Source: Ariolimax columbianus
Taxonomy: Eukaryota > Mollusca > Gastropoda > Stylommatophora > Arionidae
DNA length: 64,000 bases
Assembly: GCA_036924085.1 (NCBI GenBank)
Contig: JAVGWX010000013.1
Location: 67,959,859 to 68,023,858 of the forward strand
Direction: 5' to 3'
The first letter of the stretch is position 1; each line of letters starts with the position of its first letter. This document shows, one piece after another, positions 11,277 to 21,266 of the stretch. Made by a program: the position numbers and the translations under genes. The notes beneath the pieces are model-generated. The model saw nothing but the letters and a program-made list of their open reading frames with translations. It did no database searches and was not told where the DNA came from.

Positions 11277-11439
11277 TGATCAGTCGTACTTATACATAAA
11301 AGTTGCTCTGTAGCAGTATTCCTGAATTTTTATCTGTATTTTATATAAACAGAAGTTTACATTTTGGGGAAAACCCATAACAGAAGGTGCCCGCAATGCA
11401 ACAAAAATTAAGACACGGCTTGCAATCGGAATAAAGGGC

Positions 11440-11740
11440 TTCAGAGTAACACTGAAATTGTCAACCTCAAAAAGTGTTAGGATAGAACTGAGGAAAATAA
11501 TAAACACCACTCATAAATTTCCAATTACACTGTATGGGTCTGAAACATGGACAGAAAAAAGATCCAATGGCAATGTCCTCACTAAAGTGCGCATACAAAG
11601 ACACATTTTGCATATGATTAAAAAACGTAGGTTAAGTTGGCTGGGGCACAATATGAGACATGAAAGTCTTCTAGAGACGATGCTAGAGGGCAAGATTCAG
11701 GGGAAGAGAGGACCGGGGCGATCGAGATGTTAGATTTCAG
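11440..11740 (+). pseudogene. LINE relic, region after the reverse transcriptase (RTE-like)
   Basis: The reading frame contains LYGSETWT (near 11,530), LSWLGHNMRHESLLETMLEG (near 11,633-11,690) and GKRGPGRSR. This is the conserved tail of many non-LTR ORF2 proteins (YGSETW, then WLGH-x-MRH, then GKRGPGRPR). The segment between YGSETW and the WLGH block is much shorter than usual, so there is an internal deletion. The frame stops at 11,733; the sequence then continues into MKRTVEDRVTWREMLRQPYN, which is duplicated in the adjoining array. Clade assignment is tentative. Confidence 0.75.
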
Positions 11741-11785
11741 GCATGCAGGGACAGTATAGTACGAACTTATCCTGCAATGAAGAGA

Positions 11786-12250
11786 ACTGTAGAGGATAGG
11801 GTTACATGGAGAGAAATGCTCAGACAACCTTACAACCAGTCTCAGGACTGGTCAACCAGAGGATAGGGTTACATGGAGAGAAATGCTCAGACAACCTTAC
11901 AACCAGTCCCAGGACCGGTCAACCAGAGGAAAGGGTTACATGGAGAGAAATGCTCAGACAACCTTACAACCAGTCATAGGACTGGTCAACCAGAGGATAG
12001 GGTTACATGGAGAGAAATGCTCAGACAACCAGTCCCAGGACTGGTCAACCAGAGGATAGGGTTACATGGAGAGAAATGCTCAGACAACCTTACAACCAGT
12101 CTTAGGACCGATCAACCAGAGGATAGGGTCAAATGGAGAGACATGCTCAGATAACCTTACAACCAGTTTCGGACTGATCAACCAGAGGATAGGGTCAAAT
12201 GGAGAACCATACTCCTACAACCAGCCTTAGAACTTATCAACCAGGGGATG
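11786..12250. repeat. 67-bp tandem repeat at the 3' end of a LINE relic, about 7 units
   Basis: GGTTACATGGAGAGAAATGC recurs at 11,800 and every 67 bp after that (one 59-bp unit lacks 8 bp, one is 66 bp). The first unit reads in frame with the LINE tail just upstream as EDRVTWREMLRQPYN, so the unit is retrotransposon C-terminal sequence. Because 67 is not a multiple of three, later units shift frame. The last two units are diverged (GGGTCAAATGG). Confidence 0.9.
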
Positions 12251-13162
12251 ATGTTTAACAGTTTTACATTGCAAGAAGAAACGTGTTTAATGGCCCAGGG
12301 TATTCTGAGAGAATGAGTTTATGGTCAGACGTCCCCCCCCCCTATCCACCTCTTCTCCCTCCCCACCTCATCAACATCATCTGAAGATTTAACGTGATAA
12401 CATCTTTCTTATTCCATCCCCCAGACAGGGCTACCATTTTGTTTATACAGCTCGACAGAGAGATAGATAAGCGCACGGATAGACAGAAATTAAGAAATAA
12501 TCTCTCTCATTGGAGACGACGACGTGAATGGATGGATGGAGTGGCGTGAGAGCTAATATTCCATGGAGCAAACGCGATGGAGAACCTGAATCACTGCGTC
12601 ACAGCTTCCCATTAATGACCTGCCGGCTCTGACAGTTGCTTACAATAACCATCACTGGACGAGGCCGTTCCGAGAGCCTTCTTCAGCTTCCTCCGAAGGG
12701 CCCTCACCGCTGTCCAGGAAAACTCGTGTCCAACACAAGCCCTTTTCTGACAGAATGGACTGGCCCGGCCAGCGGTGACAGAATGGACGGGCGCCTCGTT
12801 TCTCATTTCTTTTTCTCTTCGTCCTCTTCAACCCAGCCTCCGAAACAACCTCTAGTGCAGCGAAGGAAAAACTCTCTTTGTTTCACCCACATCTTCGGGA
12901 TTTTCTTTTTTTTGTTGGTAAAGCGTTTTCTTTTATTTCTGCCCTCTGTCAAATGAGAGCTTGCGAAACCCAACACACATGCAGACTTGAATGTTGGCGT
13001 TGCCGAAACACCGCTCCGCCCCTCCCATCCTCCATATCTCTCTCTCCCAATCTCTATGTATTCCTCTTCCTCTCCCTCTCCCCTATCACATACGTGTAAG
13101 CCGACATTGTCAATTCTACCTACCTCTCTCACACATATAAAGCGATGACATTAGCCTAAACT
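12251..13162. other. No recognisable gene
   Basis: Contains a C run near 12,330-12,342 and otherwise unique-looking DNA. Short opposing frames at 12,600-13,130 show no motif. Confidence 0.5.
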
Positions 13163-13168
13163 GCTCTC

Positions 13169-13205
<37 letters not shown>
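13163..13205. repeat. (CT)n microsatellite
   Basis: A CT run interrupted once by CG. Confidence 0.95.
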
Positions 13206-13213
13206 GAGACATA

Positions 13214-13780
13214 AAGAAATATAAAACTGTCCAACCCACTCTCTCCCTCCGTCACTCTCAAACACATAAAGATAACACTGTCCAACCCACTCTCTCCCTC
13301 CGTCACTCTCACACACATAAAGATAACACTGTTCAACCCACTCTCTCCCTCCGTCACTCTCACACACATAAAGATAACACTGTCCAACCCACTCTCTCCC
13401 TCCGTCACTCTCACACACATAAAGATAACACTGTTCAACACACTCTCTCCCTCCGTCACTCTCACACACATAAAGATAACACTGTCCAACCCACTCTCTC
13501 CCTCCGTCACTCTCACACACATAAAGATAACACTGTTCAACCCACTCTCTCCCTCCGTCACTCTCACACACATAAAGATAACACTGTCCAACCCACTCAC
13601 TCTCACACACACACATAAAGATAACACTGTCCAACCCACTCACTCTCACACACACACATAAAGATAACACTGTCCAACCCACTCACTCTCACACACACAC
13701 ATAAAGATAACACTGTCCAACCCACTCTCTCCCTCCGTCACTCTCACACACATAAAGATAACACTGTCCAACCCACTCTC
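13214..13780. repeat. 51-bp minisatellite with dimeric order
   Basis: The unit holds CTGTCCAACCCACTCTCTCC, CTCCGTCACTCTCACACACA and TAAAGATAACA. From about 13,279 the units alternate CTGTCC with CTGTTC, giving a 102-bp dimer. Three shorter units (about 43 bp, lacking CTCTCCCTCCGT) sit at 13,585-13,715. Confidence 0.95.
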
Positions 13781-13782
13781 TG

Positions 13783-13832
13783 GATAGATAGATAGATAGA
13801 TAGATAGATTGATAGATAGATTGATTGATTGA
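13783..13832. repeat. (GATA)n/(GATT)n microsatellite
   Basis: GATA steps decay into GATT steps at the right edge. Confidence 0.95.
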
Positions 13833-13879
13833 GTGATTAAGTGAGATGTGGATCGATAGCAGCTGTTGATGCCTCACAC

Positions 13880-14225
13880 CTCCAGGACATGGATCGACTG
13901 CCCTAAGGTTCAGGGCAACGAGAAAGCTGACATCTTGGCTTCACAAGCCCCCATCATGGACATGTTAGTGATAGATAGGAATGACATGTATATCAATCAA
14001 CGACCTCCTGTTGGATGCGGACATAGATGAATCAACAATCCGCAGACTGCAAAGTTTCGATATTAGACGAGGTTCGAGTGGGGTAGTGCGCATAAGAGGT
14101 CGGAGCAGGAGTGTGTACAACCAGCGAGCTACAGGACCATCAGCACTCAGACTCTCCGCCATTTGCTGAGAGCGACTGAGTACCTATGGGGATGCCCGGA
14201 GTGCAGTGATGTTGACTGTTAGAAA
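13880..14225 (+). pseudogene. LINE family E relic: RNase H end and C-terminal region
   Basis: Reads GNEKADILASQAP near 13,912-13,950, matching the RNase H signature GNEKAD-x-LA. Further on a block reads RSEQECVQPASY, then LRHLLRATEYLWGCPEC near 14,150-14,205, a Cys-bearing C terminus. Frameshifts are present. The related copy at 45,475-45,770 shares KRADILAKG and the GGAGCAGGAGTGTGTGCAAC stretch. Clade uncertain. Confidence 0.6.
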
Positions 14226-14660
14226 CAGAAACCGAAGAAGAGGATTATGGTACAGGAGATGATACAGAAGATAATGCTGGTGATGGTGAAAAAGATAATC
14301 TCCTGTATTCGAAGATTGGCATACAGAATATTCAACTTTTAAAAATTGTGCGCGCGCCCCCCCCCCCCCCCCCCCCCCCCTCTCCCTAAATTGATATCAA
14401 AAGACCTGTTTGCTTTAACATCAATTTTTTTATATCGTTATTGTCTGAAATAAACATAAGTTTTTGCCATCTCATTATTGTACAGGTCTTTGAATTAAAT
14501 TGTGCCTTTTTAAAAAAAAAAAAATTTTTAGAGTTGAGCTGGCAATATCTAATCATTATTTCTGTTATTTAGAAATGAAATTACCGTTCATGTTGACTGG
14601 CATACTTGAGGTGATGGTGGGTAATGTGGTACGAGTTCACGCAATGACAGCTGTGTCAAT
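14226..14660. other. Low-complexity stretch, no gene
   Basis: A short GC step passes into a C run at about 14,357-14,380. A-rich and AT-rich DNA follows, with an A run near 14,512-14,523. Confidence 0.6.
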
Positions 14661-14667
14661 AATAGAT

Positions 14668-15290
14668 TAGTCACAGCACCAGGAGTCAGTGACCGCACCA
14701 AGAGTCTGTGACCGCACCAGGAGTCAGTGATCACACCATGAGTCAGTGATCGCACCATGAGTCAGTGATCGCACCATGAGTCAGTGATCGCACCATGAGT
14801 CAGTGATCGCACCATGAGTCAGTGATCGCACCATGAGTCAGTGATCGCACCATGAGTCAGTGATCGCACCATGAGTCAGTGATCGCACCAGGAGTCAGTG
14901 ATCGCACCAGGAGTCAGTGATTGCACCAGGAGTCAGTGATTGCACCAGGAGTCAGTGATCGCACCAGGAGTCAGTGATTGCACCAGGAGTCAGTGATCGC
15001 ACCAGGAGTCAGTGATCGCACCAGGAGTCTGTGAGCACACCAGGAGTCAGTGATCGCACCAGGAGTCCAGTCACCACACCAGGAGTCAGGAACAACTTAG
15101 TGACCACACCAGGAGTCAGTCACCACACCAGGAGTCAGTAACAGCTCAGTGACCACACCAGGAGTCAGTCACCACACCAGGACTCAGTAACAGCTCAATG
15201 ACCACACCAGGAGTCAGTGATCGCACCAGGAGTCAGTCACCACACCAGGAGTCAGTCACAACTCAGTGACCACACCAGGACAGACAAAAG
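14668..15290. repeat. 19-bp minisatellite
   Basis: The unit is CAGTGATCGCACCATGAGT, nearly perfect at 14,735-14,880, then CACCAGGAGT variants. After 15,060 longer composite units carrying AACAGCTCAGTGACC appear, a second layer of duplication. Confidence 0.95.
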
Positions 15291-15944
15291 ACAAAAAAAG
15301 ATACCCATGTTACAGCCACAAGATGTTCGTCAGGCACAGAGAACGAACCATTAAAAATCAAACAAAACACTGTAGACATGAGATGTACAATTTGCGGTTT
15401 TGAGTTCGCCTTCATACCTGGAAGTGGCCAGGAAAGCGTGAGACGGCATGCCATTTACGACATAGAGCGGACTAAACACGAAATTGTCAATATGATTAAG
15501 AGCGTACAAGCATGAACGAAAACAGTTTAAGGGAAATACACATACAGAGAAATGGAGGGTTTTTGTGCATTCAGACAGATCACAACTTGTTGGATATCAG
15601 CACCGCCAAAGGAAAAGTGCAGGTTCTATGTAGGCCGATGTCAGCAGGGAAAAGTCTAAAGTTTAGCCACCACCCAGAGCTGCACCTTTCACAAGCCTGG
15701 TAATCTGGACGAATGAGAACACACAAGAACGTTGTATACTAATAGTCGAATGTCGGTCCCCAACGCAAGCCAGGCACGGCAGACCAGAGGGATTGGACGA
15801 ACAAGGGGATATCTTTTGGCTTCAGGTACTTATCGAACACCAGGATGCTATCATCCAATATACCATGTCTGGTCAGTATATAGGTCATTACTATTTGAAA
15901 ATAAATTTATAGGAACTTGATAACCATTTATTGTTACATTGTGT
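15291..15944. other. No recognisable feature
   Basis: No repeat or gene was recognised. A 45-codon frame at 15,379 with CTICG...RRH is noted under rejected items. Confidence 0.45.
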
Positions 15945-16148
15945 CTCGTGATTAGGTGGTGTGGGTTCGACTCCGGACTCCGCCGTCTTTTTCACGAATG
16001 CTTGATGCGGAGTCCCCTGCATCTCGTAGTCGCCCCCTAGTCGTTCTGTCCTTGACTTGCCGCTCGAGACGAGAGAGTGAGGATAAAAAGTAACGCAGTT
16101 AATCCTTACTAAAAATAGCGCAAGCAAAATTAATTATGCCATCATCGT
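15945..16148 (+). mobile_element. tRNA-derived SINE1, 5'-truncated copy
   Basis: Retains a perfect B box GGTTCGACTCC (15,964-15,974) but not the A-box half. The body landmarks GATGCGGAGTCCCCTGCATC, CTCGAGACGAGAGAGTGAGG and AACGCAGTTAAT, and the end ATTATGCCATCATCGT, match the copy at 7,908-8,157. The 5' truncation fits target-primed reverse transcription. Confidence 0.75.
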
Positions 16149-16424
16149 TTGCAAAGGACTGCGGCCTTTACTCTCTTTATATTGTGTCCCTTATTTCTGA
16201 ACATAATATTCACGAAATTGATACACTTGTTCCATTGCTTTATCAGTGCATGGACAGACCCATTCGGTTTGTTAGTCAGTTATCTGGGGTACACCGTCAG
16301 CGCACTTTCCAGAAATTCAATCGATCATGCATTATGGTGTAGGTTAAACCATGCGAACGCCATATTGCAGTTGTTACCATTTATATCGTTACTTTCATGT
16401 TGGCTCGAATCATCTCGCCGAACT

Positions 16425-16530
16425 CGAGAATCTTGTGCTATGCTTGGCTTCATCTGCGTGTCGCAGACTACTTCAGGTCAATCCCCCATTTTCTTAGACT
16501 GCCATGAAACAGCCATGTTTCAGGGAGAAT
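16425..16530 (+). repeat. Dispersed repeat Z, copy 1
   Basis: TGCTATGCTTGGCTTCATCTG through CATGAAACAGC resembles 59,205-59,300 (TGCTATGCTTGGATTCATCT through CATGAAAACAGC). Unclassified. Confidence 0.5.
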
Positions 16531-16570
16531 AGAAATGAGGTGGGATCTTGGTCAGTATATGAGGCGGGTT

Positions 16571-16850
16571 CAAATGAAACCCGGACATAATTGCACCAAG
16601 TAAACATACGTACGATGCACGTCACTTCAGATGTAAACAGCACATACCAACCGTCAAGTTTGCAAAATTGCATTATCCTCCGACTCATGTTTCTTCAGCA
16701 GACCGTTGAAAACATGGCGAGTGTGATACGGCATCCGTCGAGAGTTGATCAGCGAGCGGTGATTCGGTTTCTCACAGCTGAAGGATGTCGATCACTTGAC
16801 ATCCCTGACAGCAGTGTATGCCATGTGTACATTTGTGTACGTTAAGCGAA
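16571..16850 (+). pseudogene. Possible mariner transposase N-terminal fragment
   Basis: The frame from 16,714 reads MASVIRHPSRVDQRAVIRFL followed by TAEGC, resembling the first helix-turn-helix of mariner-type transposases, where QRAVI-x-FL-x-AEG is common. The match ends near 16,800 and the frame stops at 16,845, so only the first 30 or so residues remain of a protein that is normally about 340. Upstream lies the palindromic GGGTTCAAATGAAACCC (16,565-16,582), which might belong to an inverted terminal repeat; I could not find its partner. Another DNA transposon is possible. Confidence 0.45.
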
Positions 16851-16914
16851 GTGGTAGAGCACTAATTTGTTCATGGCATTAAGGTAGGGTGTACGAATCC
16901 TGCTATTGGTACGT
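16848..16914 (+). other. tRNA-like segment, degenerate
   Basis: GCGAAGTGGTAGAGCAC resembles a D-arm/A box and GTACGAATCCT a worn B box about 40 bases later. It abuts the 70-bp array. It is too degenerate for a tRNA gene and may be a SINE remnant. Confidence 0.3.
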
Positions 16915-17335
16915 GTAACTACTATGGGACAAACCTTGACTTTAGAATACTAAAGTCTCTAACAACTTCACCACCCGACAGTAATGTAACTACTATAGGA
17001 CAAACCTTGACTTAGTATACTGAAGTCTGTAACAACTTCCCCTACGGTAGTGTAACTACTATAGGACAAACCTTGACTTAGTATACTGAAGTCTCTAACA
17101 ACTTCACCACCCGACAGTATTGTAACTACTATAGGACAAACCTTGACTTAGTATACTGAAGTCTCTAACAACTTCACCACCCGACAGTAGTGTAACTACT
17201 ATAGGACAAACCTTGACTTAGTATACTGAATTCTCTAACAACTTCACCACCCGACAGTAGTGAAACTACTATAGGACAAACCTTGACTTAGTATACTGAA
17301 GTCTCTAACAACTTCATTCTTCGTCAGACGTATAC
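16915..17335. repeat. 70-bp minisatellite, 6 units
   Basis: GTAACTACTATAGGACAAAC recurs at 16,915, 16,986, 17,052, 17,122, 17,192 and 17,262 (the last as GAAACTACT). Each unit continues through CTTGACTTAGTATACTGAAG, TCTCTAACAACTTCACCACC and CGACAGTAGT. Confidence 0.95.
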
Positions 17336-17449
17336 CTACTGTGTGACAAACCATTACTTTACTTAAACATACACTGTGACAACTTTGCCTATTTATACAC
17401 ACTGTAACTATATTTGTTTTTTATGCATACACAAAACTAATCAGACAGA

Positions 17450-17455
17450 CGCGCG

Positions 17456-17488
<33 letters not shown>
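17450..17488. repeat. (GC)n(AC)n microsatellite
   Basis: A GC run passes into an AC run; alternating purine-pyrimidine sequence of this kind can adopt Z-DNA. Confidence 0.95.
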
Positions 17489-17991
17489 TCGTTATTTTCT
17501 GTGGTTTCCCCCAAACTCCCCCACTCCAAGATCTTGTCACTCAGCCCAAATGAAGAGTCCTGGCTGATGTGCCATCTCTTGTCTGACGCCAGGGACCCTT
17601 CTGTCCAGTTTGGCACTGCTCCTAGACATGTATCCGGCGTAACAAGCTGGCGATGGTCGCGGGTGAGCAGCGGTAATTGGCCCTCAGACGCTCACGTCTC
17701 CCCTCTTCAGGAGGAGGATTGGCCACTGATGGCTACGGACGTGTGGATCAGATATGGAACGTCCTTATAGTTGGAAGTCAAAACTCTTGGGGGACAGAAT
17801 CACCCTCGCAGATTTTCACATTGGTTTCTCTGAGAGATTTGTTTTCACACGTTCGTTATTCGTTCTCTTGATGAAAAGAAAATAGTGTTTTTGTTTCAAA
17901 GCTGAAGATGCTTTATAAAAATTAAGACACTCGGAACATTCCAATGGAGATAATAAGACATATTATCAACATATATCCAATATCAAGTTTC
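17489..17991. other. No recognisable feature
   Basis: Unique-looking DNA with short open frames and no motif. Confidence 0.5.
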
Positions 17992-18305
17992 TGTTATCAG
18001 TATCACACATGGACTATATTAATATCAATTGTTTGTTACCAGTATTAGACATTGGACCCTGTCAGACATGATCTAAATAGTATTAATATAAATTGTCTGT
18101 TACCAGTATTAGACATGGACCCTTCAGACATGATCTAAATAGTATTAATATAAATTGTCTGTTACCAGTATTAGACATGGACCCTTCAGACATGATCTAA
18201 ATAGTATTAATATAAATTGTCTGTTACCAGTATTAGACATGGACCCTTCAGACATGATCTAAATAGTATTAATATAAATTGTCTGTTATCAGTATCCGAT
18301 ATAGA
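17992..18305. repeat. 62-bp tandem repeat, about 5 units
   Basis: The last three to four units are nearly identical: ATGGACCCTTCAGACATGAT, then CTAAATAGTATTAATATAAA, then TTGTCTGTTACCAGTATTAG. Outer units are diverged. Confidence 0.93.
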
Positions 18306-18835
18306 CTACCAGACAAATAATCTACAGTGAATTGAAGACTTGTCATCAGATATGGACAATGACCACGAAAAAAAGAGCGAAAGATCACAATGGGAAACAG
18401 GGTCCCTAGAAGAGACACAGTGGAGAAAGAAAACATCTGATGGATAGAATAACGTCATGTCAAGTATTCATATGTGGACAGAGAATAGTTTGATAATATG
18501 AGAAGAACGCCTGCAAACTTACCAGTACCATCAGAGCTTTAGGGCACAACAAAGAGAATGATGAATAACACTACAGAGGCAGGGATTGAAAATATGGACA
18601 AACATATTGCACGTCCCCACCCCATATGACGACCTTTACTGACTGCTGAGACGATGCTGTTTAGTCAGTTTTACTGCCACAACTACAAAGCAAACCTGGT
18701 TCCACAAAATACAGTACTGGAACCAGATGCGTGGAGCAGAATGGTGCAACTTTGCTGTAAACTACGACACAGCCTAGTAAAACATGAATGTCGGGTCGAA
18801 CAAGGAAGTAGAAACTGCATCAACATCACATCATA
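18306..18835. other. No recognisable feature
   Basis: No gene or repeat recognised. Confidence 0.5.
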
Positions 18836-18915
18836 GATGGCGCCTAATAGGCTGCGAGTCTACTTTCCTCTAGTGCTTGAGTCTATTCAGATGGAATCGC
18901 ACATCAATTAACTAC
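18836..18915 (+). repeat. Dispersed repeat Y, copy 1
   Basis: ATGGCGCCTAATAGGCTGCG, GTCTACTTTCCTCTAGTG and GAATCGCACATC align with 59,468-59,545 (TGGCGCCTAACTGGCTGCGG, GTCTACTTAGCTCTAGTG, GACTCGCACATC). Unclassified. Confidence 0.6.
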
Positions 18916-19189
18916 CCCCTGCGGCAATTGTCTCAACACAGCAGAGTAATCACCTGCTCGAGCCTAGCCAACCAAACAGGAAATCCTCATCCCGGCTACA
19001 CCCAGCTCAGACCAGAGCTGGAACCTGCACAGGTGCATCCACAATTGTAGAAGTACAGGTGGACTAAGATATCACATTTATTACACGTCATTCGTTCAAG
19101 TTAACACTCTGGCTATTGGCTACCAACAGACTTCCTGCAAGAGGCAGACTATGGTTTGAAGTTTCTTTTCATCTTCTTGAAGAATTACC

Positions 19190-19405
19190 ACAAAGTTTAC
19201 GGGCGTCATCTGCACAGATCAGTCCGAGTTTAGGGCCCTAAAAGCTCACAAAAGCACTTTCTTCAGTCAGCAGGCACACTCAAATCATGAGAAGTCGGAT
19301 AACTGAGCGCCTCATTTAATGTTTACTTCTCCTGGGTGAATTACCACAAAATCCACAAGCTTCATCTGTACAGAACAGTCTGGTTTTAGAACTTCAGAAA
19401 GTCGT
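19190..19405 (+). repeat. Two-copy imperfect duplication, about 145 bp apart
   Basis: GAATTACCACAAAGTTTACG with TCATCTGCACAGATCAGTC near 19,180-19,230 is repeated near 19,339-19,390 as GAATTACCACAAAATCCACA with TCATCTGTACAGAACAGTC. Confidence 0.6.
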
Positions 19406-19513
19406 TCTCGTTCTATCCCGGTAACTAGTAATAATTATGTCACAACAAGTGATTTATGTGGGTTTTTTCCCTGCCGTCAGTGTGTTCAGCAACCATTTAC
19501 AGTATTTTGTTAG

Positions 19514-19685
19514 AGCGGAAGCTATGAAAATCAGCAGATCACAAGGACCTCTAAACATACATGCCAAAGGCTCAGACAGGCGCAAGAGTTCAAATACCTG
19601 GGGAAAAGTGTTCTCTGAGGGTGGACAATTGGGCAGAGAAATCGAAACCAGATGTTTAAAAGCAAGGACAGTTACCTACCAACTG
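19514..19685 (+). pseudogene. LINE family F relic, upstream part
   Basis: Reads AMKISRSQGPLNIHAKG, then (after a shift) QEFKYLGK, then VFSEGGQLGREIETRCLKAR and TVTYQLSPLLKH. This is the segment that follows the reverse transcriptase palm in many non-LTR ORF2 proteins (FKYLGS-x-FSEDGR...EI-x-TR-x-KA-x-x...YQL-x-PLLKH). One frameshift lies near 19,600. The reading of YQLSPLLKH runs straight into the minisatellite, and the expected next block (KHQNISIETKRQLM) resumes at 20,640. A close relative without an array at this position lies at 48,799-49,485. Confidence 0.75.
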
Positions 19686-19985
19686 TCACCACTACTCAAA
19701 CATCACCGTCACCACTACTCAAACATCACCGTCACCACTACTCAAACATCGGAACATCACCGTCACCACTACTCAAACATCGGAACATCACCGTCACCAC
19801 TACTCAAACATCACCGTCACCACTACTCAAACATCAACGTCACCACTATTCAAACATCGGAACATCACCGTCACCACTACTCAAACATCACCGTCACCAC
19901 TACTCAAACATCGGAACATCACCGTCACCACTACTCGAACATCGGAATATCACCGTCACCACTACTCAAACATCGGAACATCGCC
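19686..19985. repeat. Minisatellite (23/31-bp units) inside LINE F, left half
   Basis: Units are ACCGTCACCACTACTCAAAC plus ATC (23 bp), with a longer version adding GGAACATC (31 bp). TCACCACTACTCAAACATC is the LINE F coding sequence for SPLLKH, so the array grew from it. Confidence 0.92.
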
Positions 19986-20547
19986 CTGAACTTAATGATT
20001 TAAGAGCAGTACTCTGTCAACTATGCCAGAAGGCCGCACCAAAAATAGTAGTGGTACAGTGGGTTCCATCCCACCGCAACATCCAAGGCAACGAGGAGGC
20101 AGACAGACTGGCAAAAGAAGGCGCAAGACTATCACAAACAGATACTAGTGTGACATACGAAGAGTCAAAACGGCTTATTAGAGCAAGATACATGACCAAA
20201 TGGGAAACCGAACATACTGGCTACACCAAAAACGATACCTATTACCAGTTGAACAGAAGAGAGCAGGTCGTGGTCTTCAGACTTCGCACTGGCCACAATA
20301 GACTGAGGTACCACCTATTCAACAAATTGAAGATAGGTGGCACTGACGAATGCTTGTGTGGTACAGGGAAAATGATCGCTGGGCATTTGCTGCAAAACTG
20401 CCCGACATACGAGGATCAGAGAGAGCAGATGTGGCCATCACCACTAGACAAGCTCTATGGCAGTGTCGACAGCCACAGGATGACCGCTGCTTTTTTCGAA
20501 AAAATAAAGGTTGATGTCTGACTGCGTACGATGAAGAAGAAGAAGAA
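19986..20547 (+). mobile_element. LINE family B, 5'-truncated insertion with target-site duplication and (GAA)n tail
   Basis: A non-LTR retrotransposon 3' fragment. It starts inside the RNase H domain: VVVQWVPSHRNIQGNEEADR with LAKEGA near 20,047-20,125 (QW-x-PSH...GNE-x-AD signature). VVFRLRTGHNRLRYHL near 20,268-20,320 follows, then a C-x-C-x8-H-x4-C knuckle (ECLCGTGKMIAGHLLQNC) near 20,349-20,402. The frame is open to the stop at 20,519-20,521, followed by ACTGCGTACGA and a GAA tail. The 11-bp GGAACATCGCC flanks it on both sides (19,975-19,985; 20,548-20,558). Relative to the copy at 38,164 it lacks 9 bp, in frame, near 20,445. Confidence 0.88.
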
Positions 20548-20650
20548 GGAACATCGCCGTCACCACAACTCCAACATCAGAACATCGCCGTCACCACAAC
20601 TCCAACATCAGAACATCGCCGTCACCACAACTCCAACATCAGAACATCAG
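20548..20650. repeat. Minisatellite inside LINE F, right half
   Basis: Three 31-bp units containing CGCCGTCACCACAACTCCAA, related to the left half but with CACAACTCCAACATC where the left has CACTACTCAAACATC. The two halves have been diverging or homogenising separately since LINE B split them. Confidence 0.9.
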
Positions 20651-21010
20651 TATAGAAACAAAACGGCAACTGATGAAACACTATTTTCTTACCAACTGTG
20701 TGATAGCAGCACCAAACATGACCCTTGTCCAAGACACAGGAAAACAGAAAATGTCAACCTGTGAAAGGAGACGGATGAGAAAGGTCTATCAACGTAACCA
20801 GAAGGAGAGAGAATGAAAAATATAGACATGAGAAAAATTGTGGGAACAACATGCTTCAAAGAAAACATGAATTGACAAAAGGTTAAGTGGTTTGGTCATC
20901 CCACGAGAATGAAACTAGATCGGCGGCCGTTAAAAGGGTACAGCAGTAGGAGATTGGGGTTTAGAGCGAGGAAAGACCGCTAGGCAAATGGATGGACAAC
21001 ATCAAAGGCA
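20651..21010 (+). pseudogene. LINE family F relic, downstream part
   Basis: The reading resumes at NISIETKRQLMKHYFLTN (20,640-20,695), the block that normally follows LLKH in this protein (NI-x-T-x-TK-x-QL-x-x-x-YFLPTL). VKWFGHPTRMKLDR follows near 20,884-20,925, then an Arg-rich stretch and a WMDNIK-like end near 20,990. Several shifts and stops are present. Together with 19,514-19,685 it forms one element split by the array and by LINE B. Confidence 0.65.
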
Positions 21011-21266
21011 TCGTATACCAATATAGGCTCACAATAACCACAGCAACACATCTGGTCCAAGTACGAGACTTGCAGCTCCCCACCACGCTTCACTGCACAA
21101 GTGGAAGGATGGCGCCAAGTTAAGTTAGGCCCAAACAAAAATGGAGAACACAGCATTGCGGCATGTGCCACATCCCGCCGCTGACCTACTTACATTAACC
21201 CTGCTTCTGGTTTCTGATAAGTCCTAGTCCACTTTCATATTTCACCATTTGGCTTGGCTTGGCTTC

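Noticed and set aside
15379..15513. A 45-codon frame with CTICG...VRRH resembling a zinc finger
   Set aside because: Only one partial C-x-x-C plus one His, no second His at the right spacing, and no flanking coding sequence.
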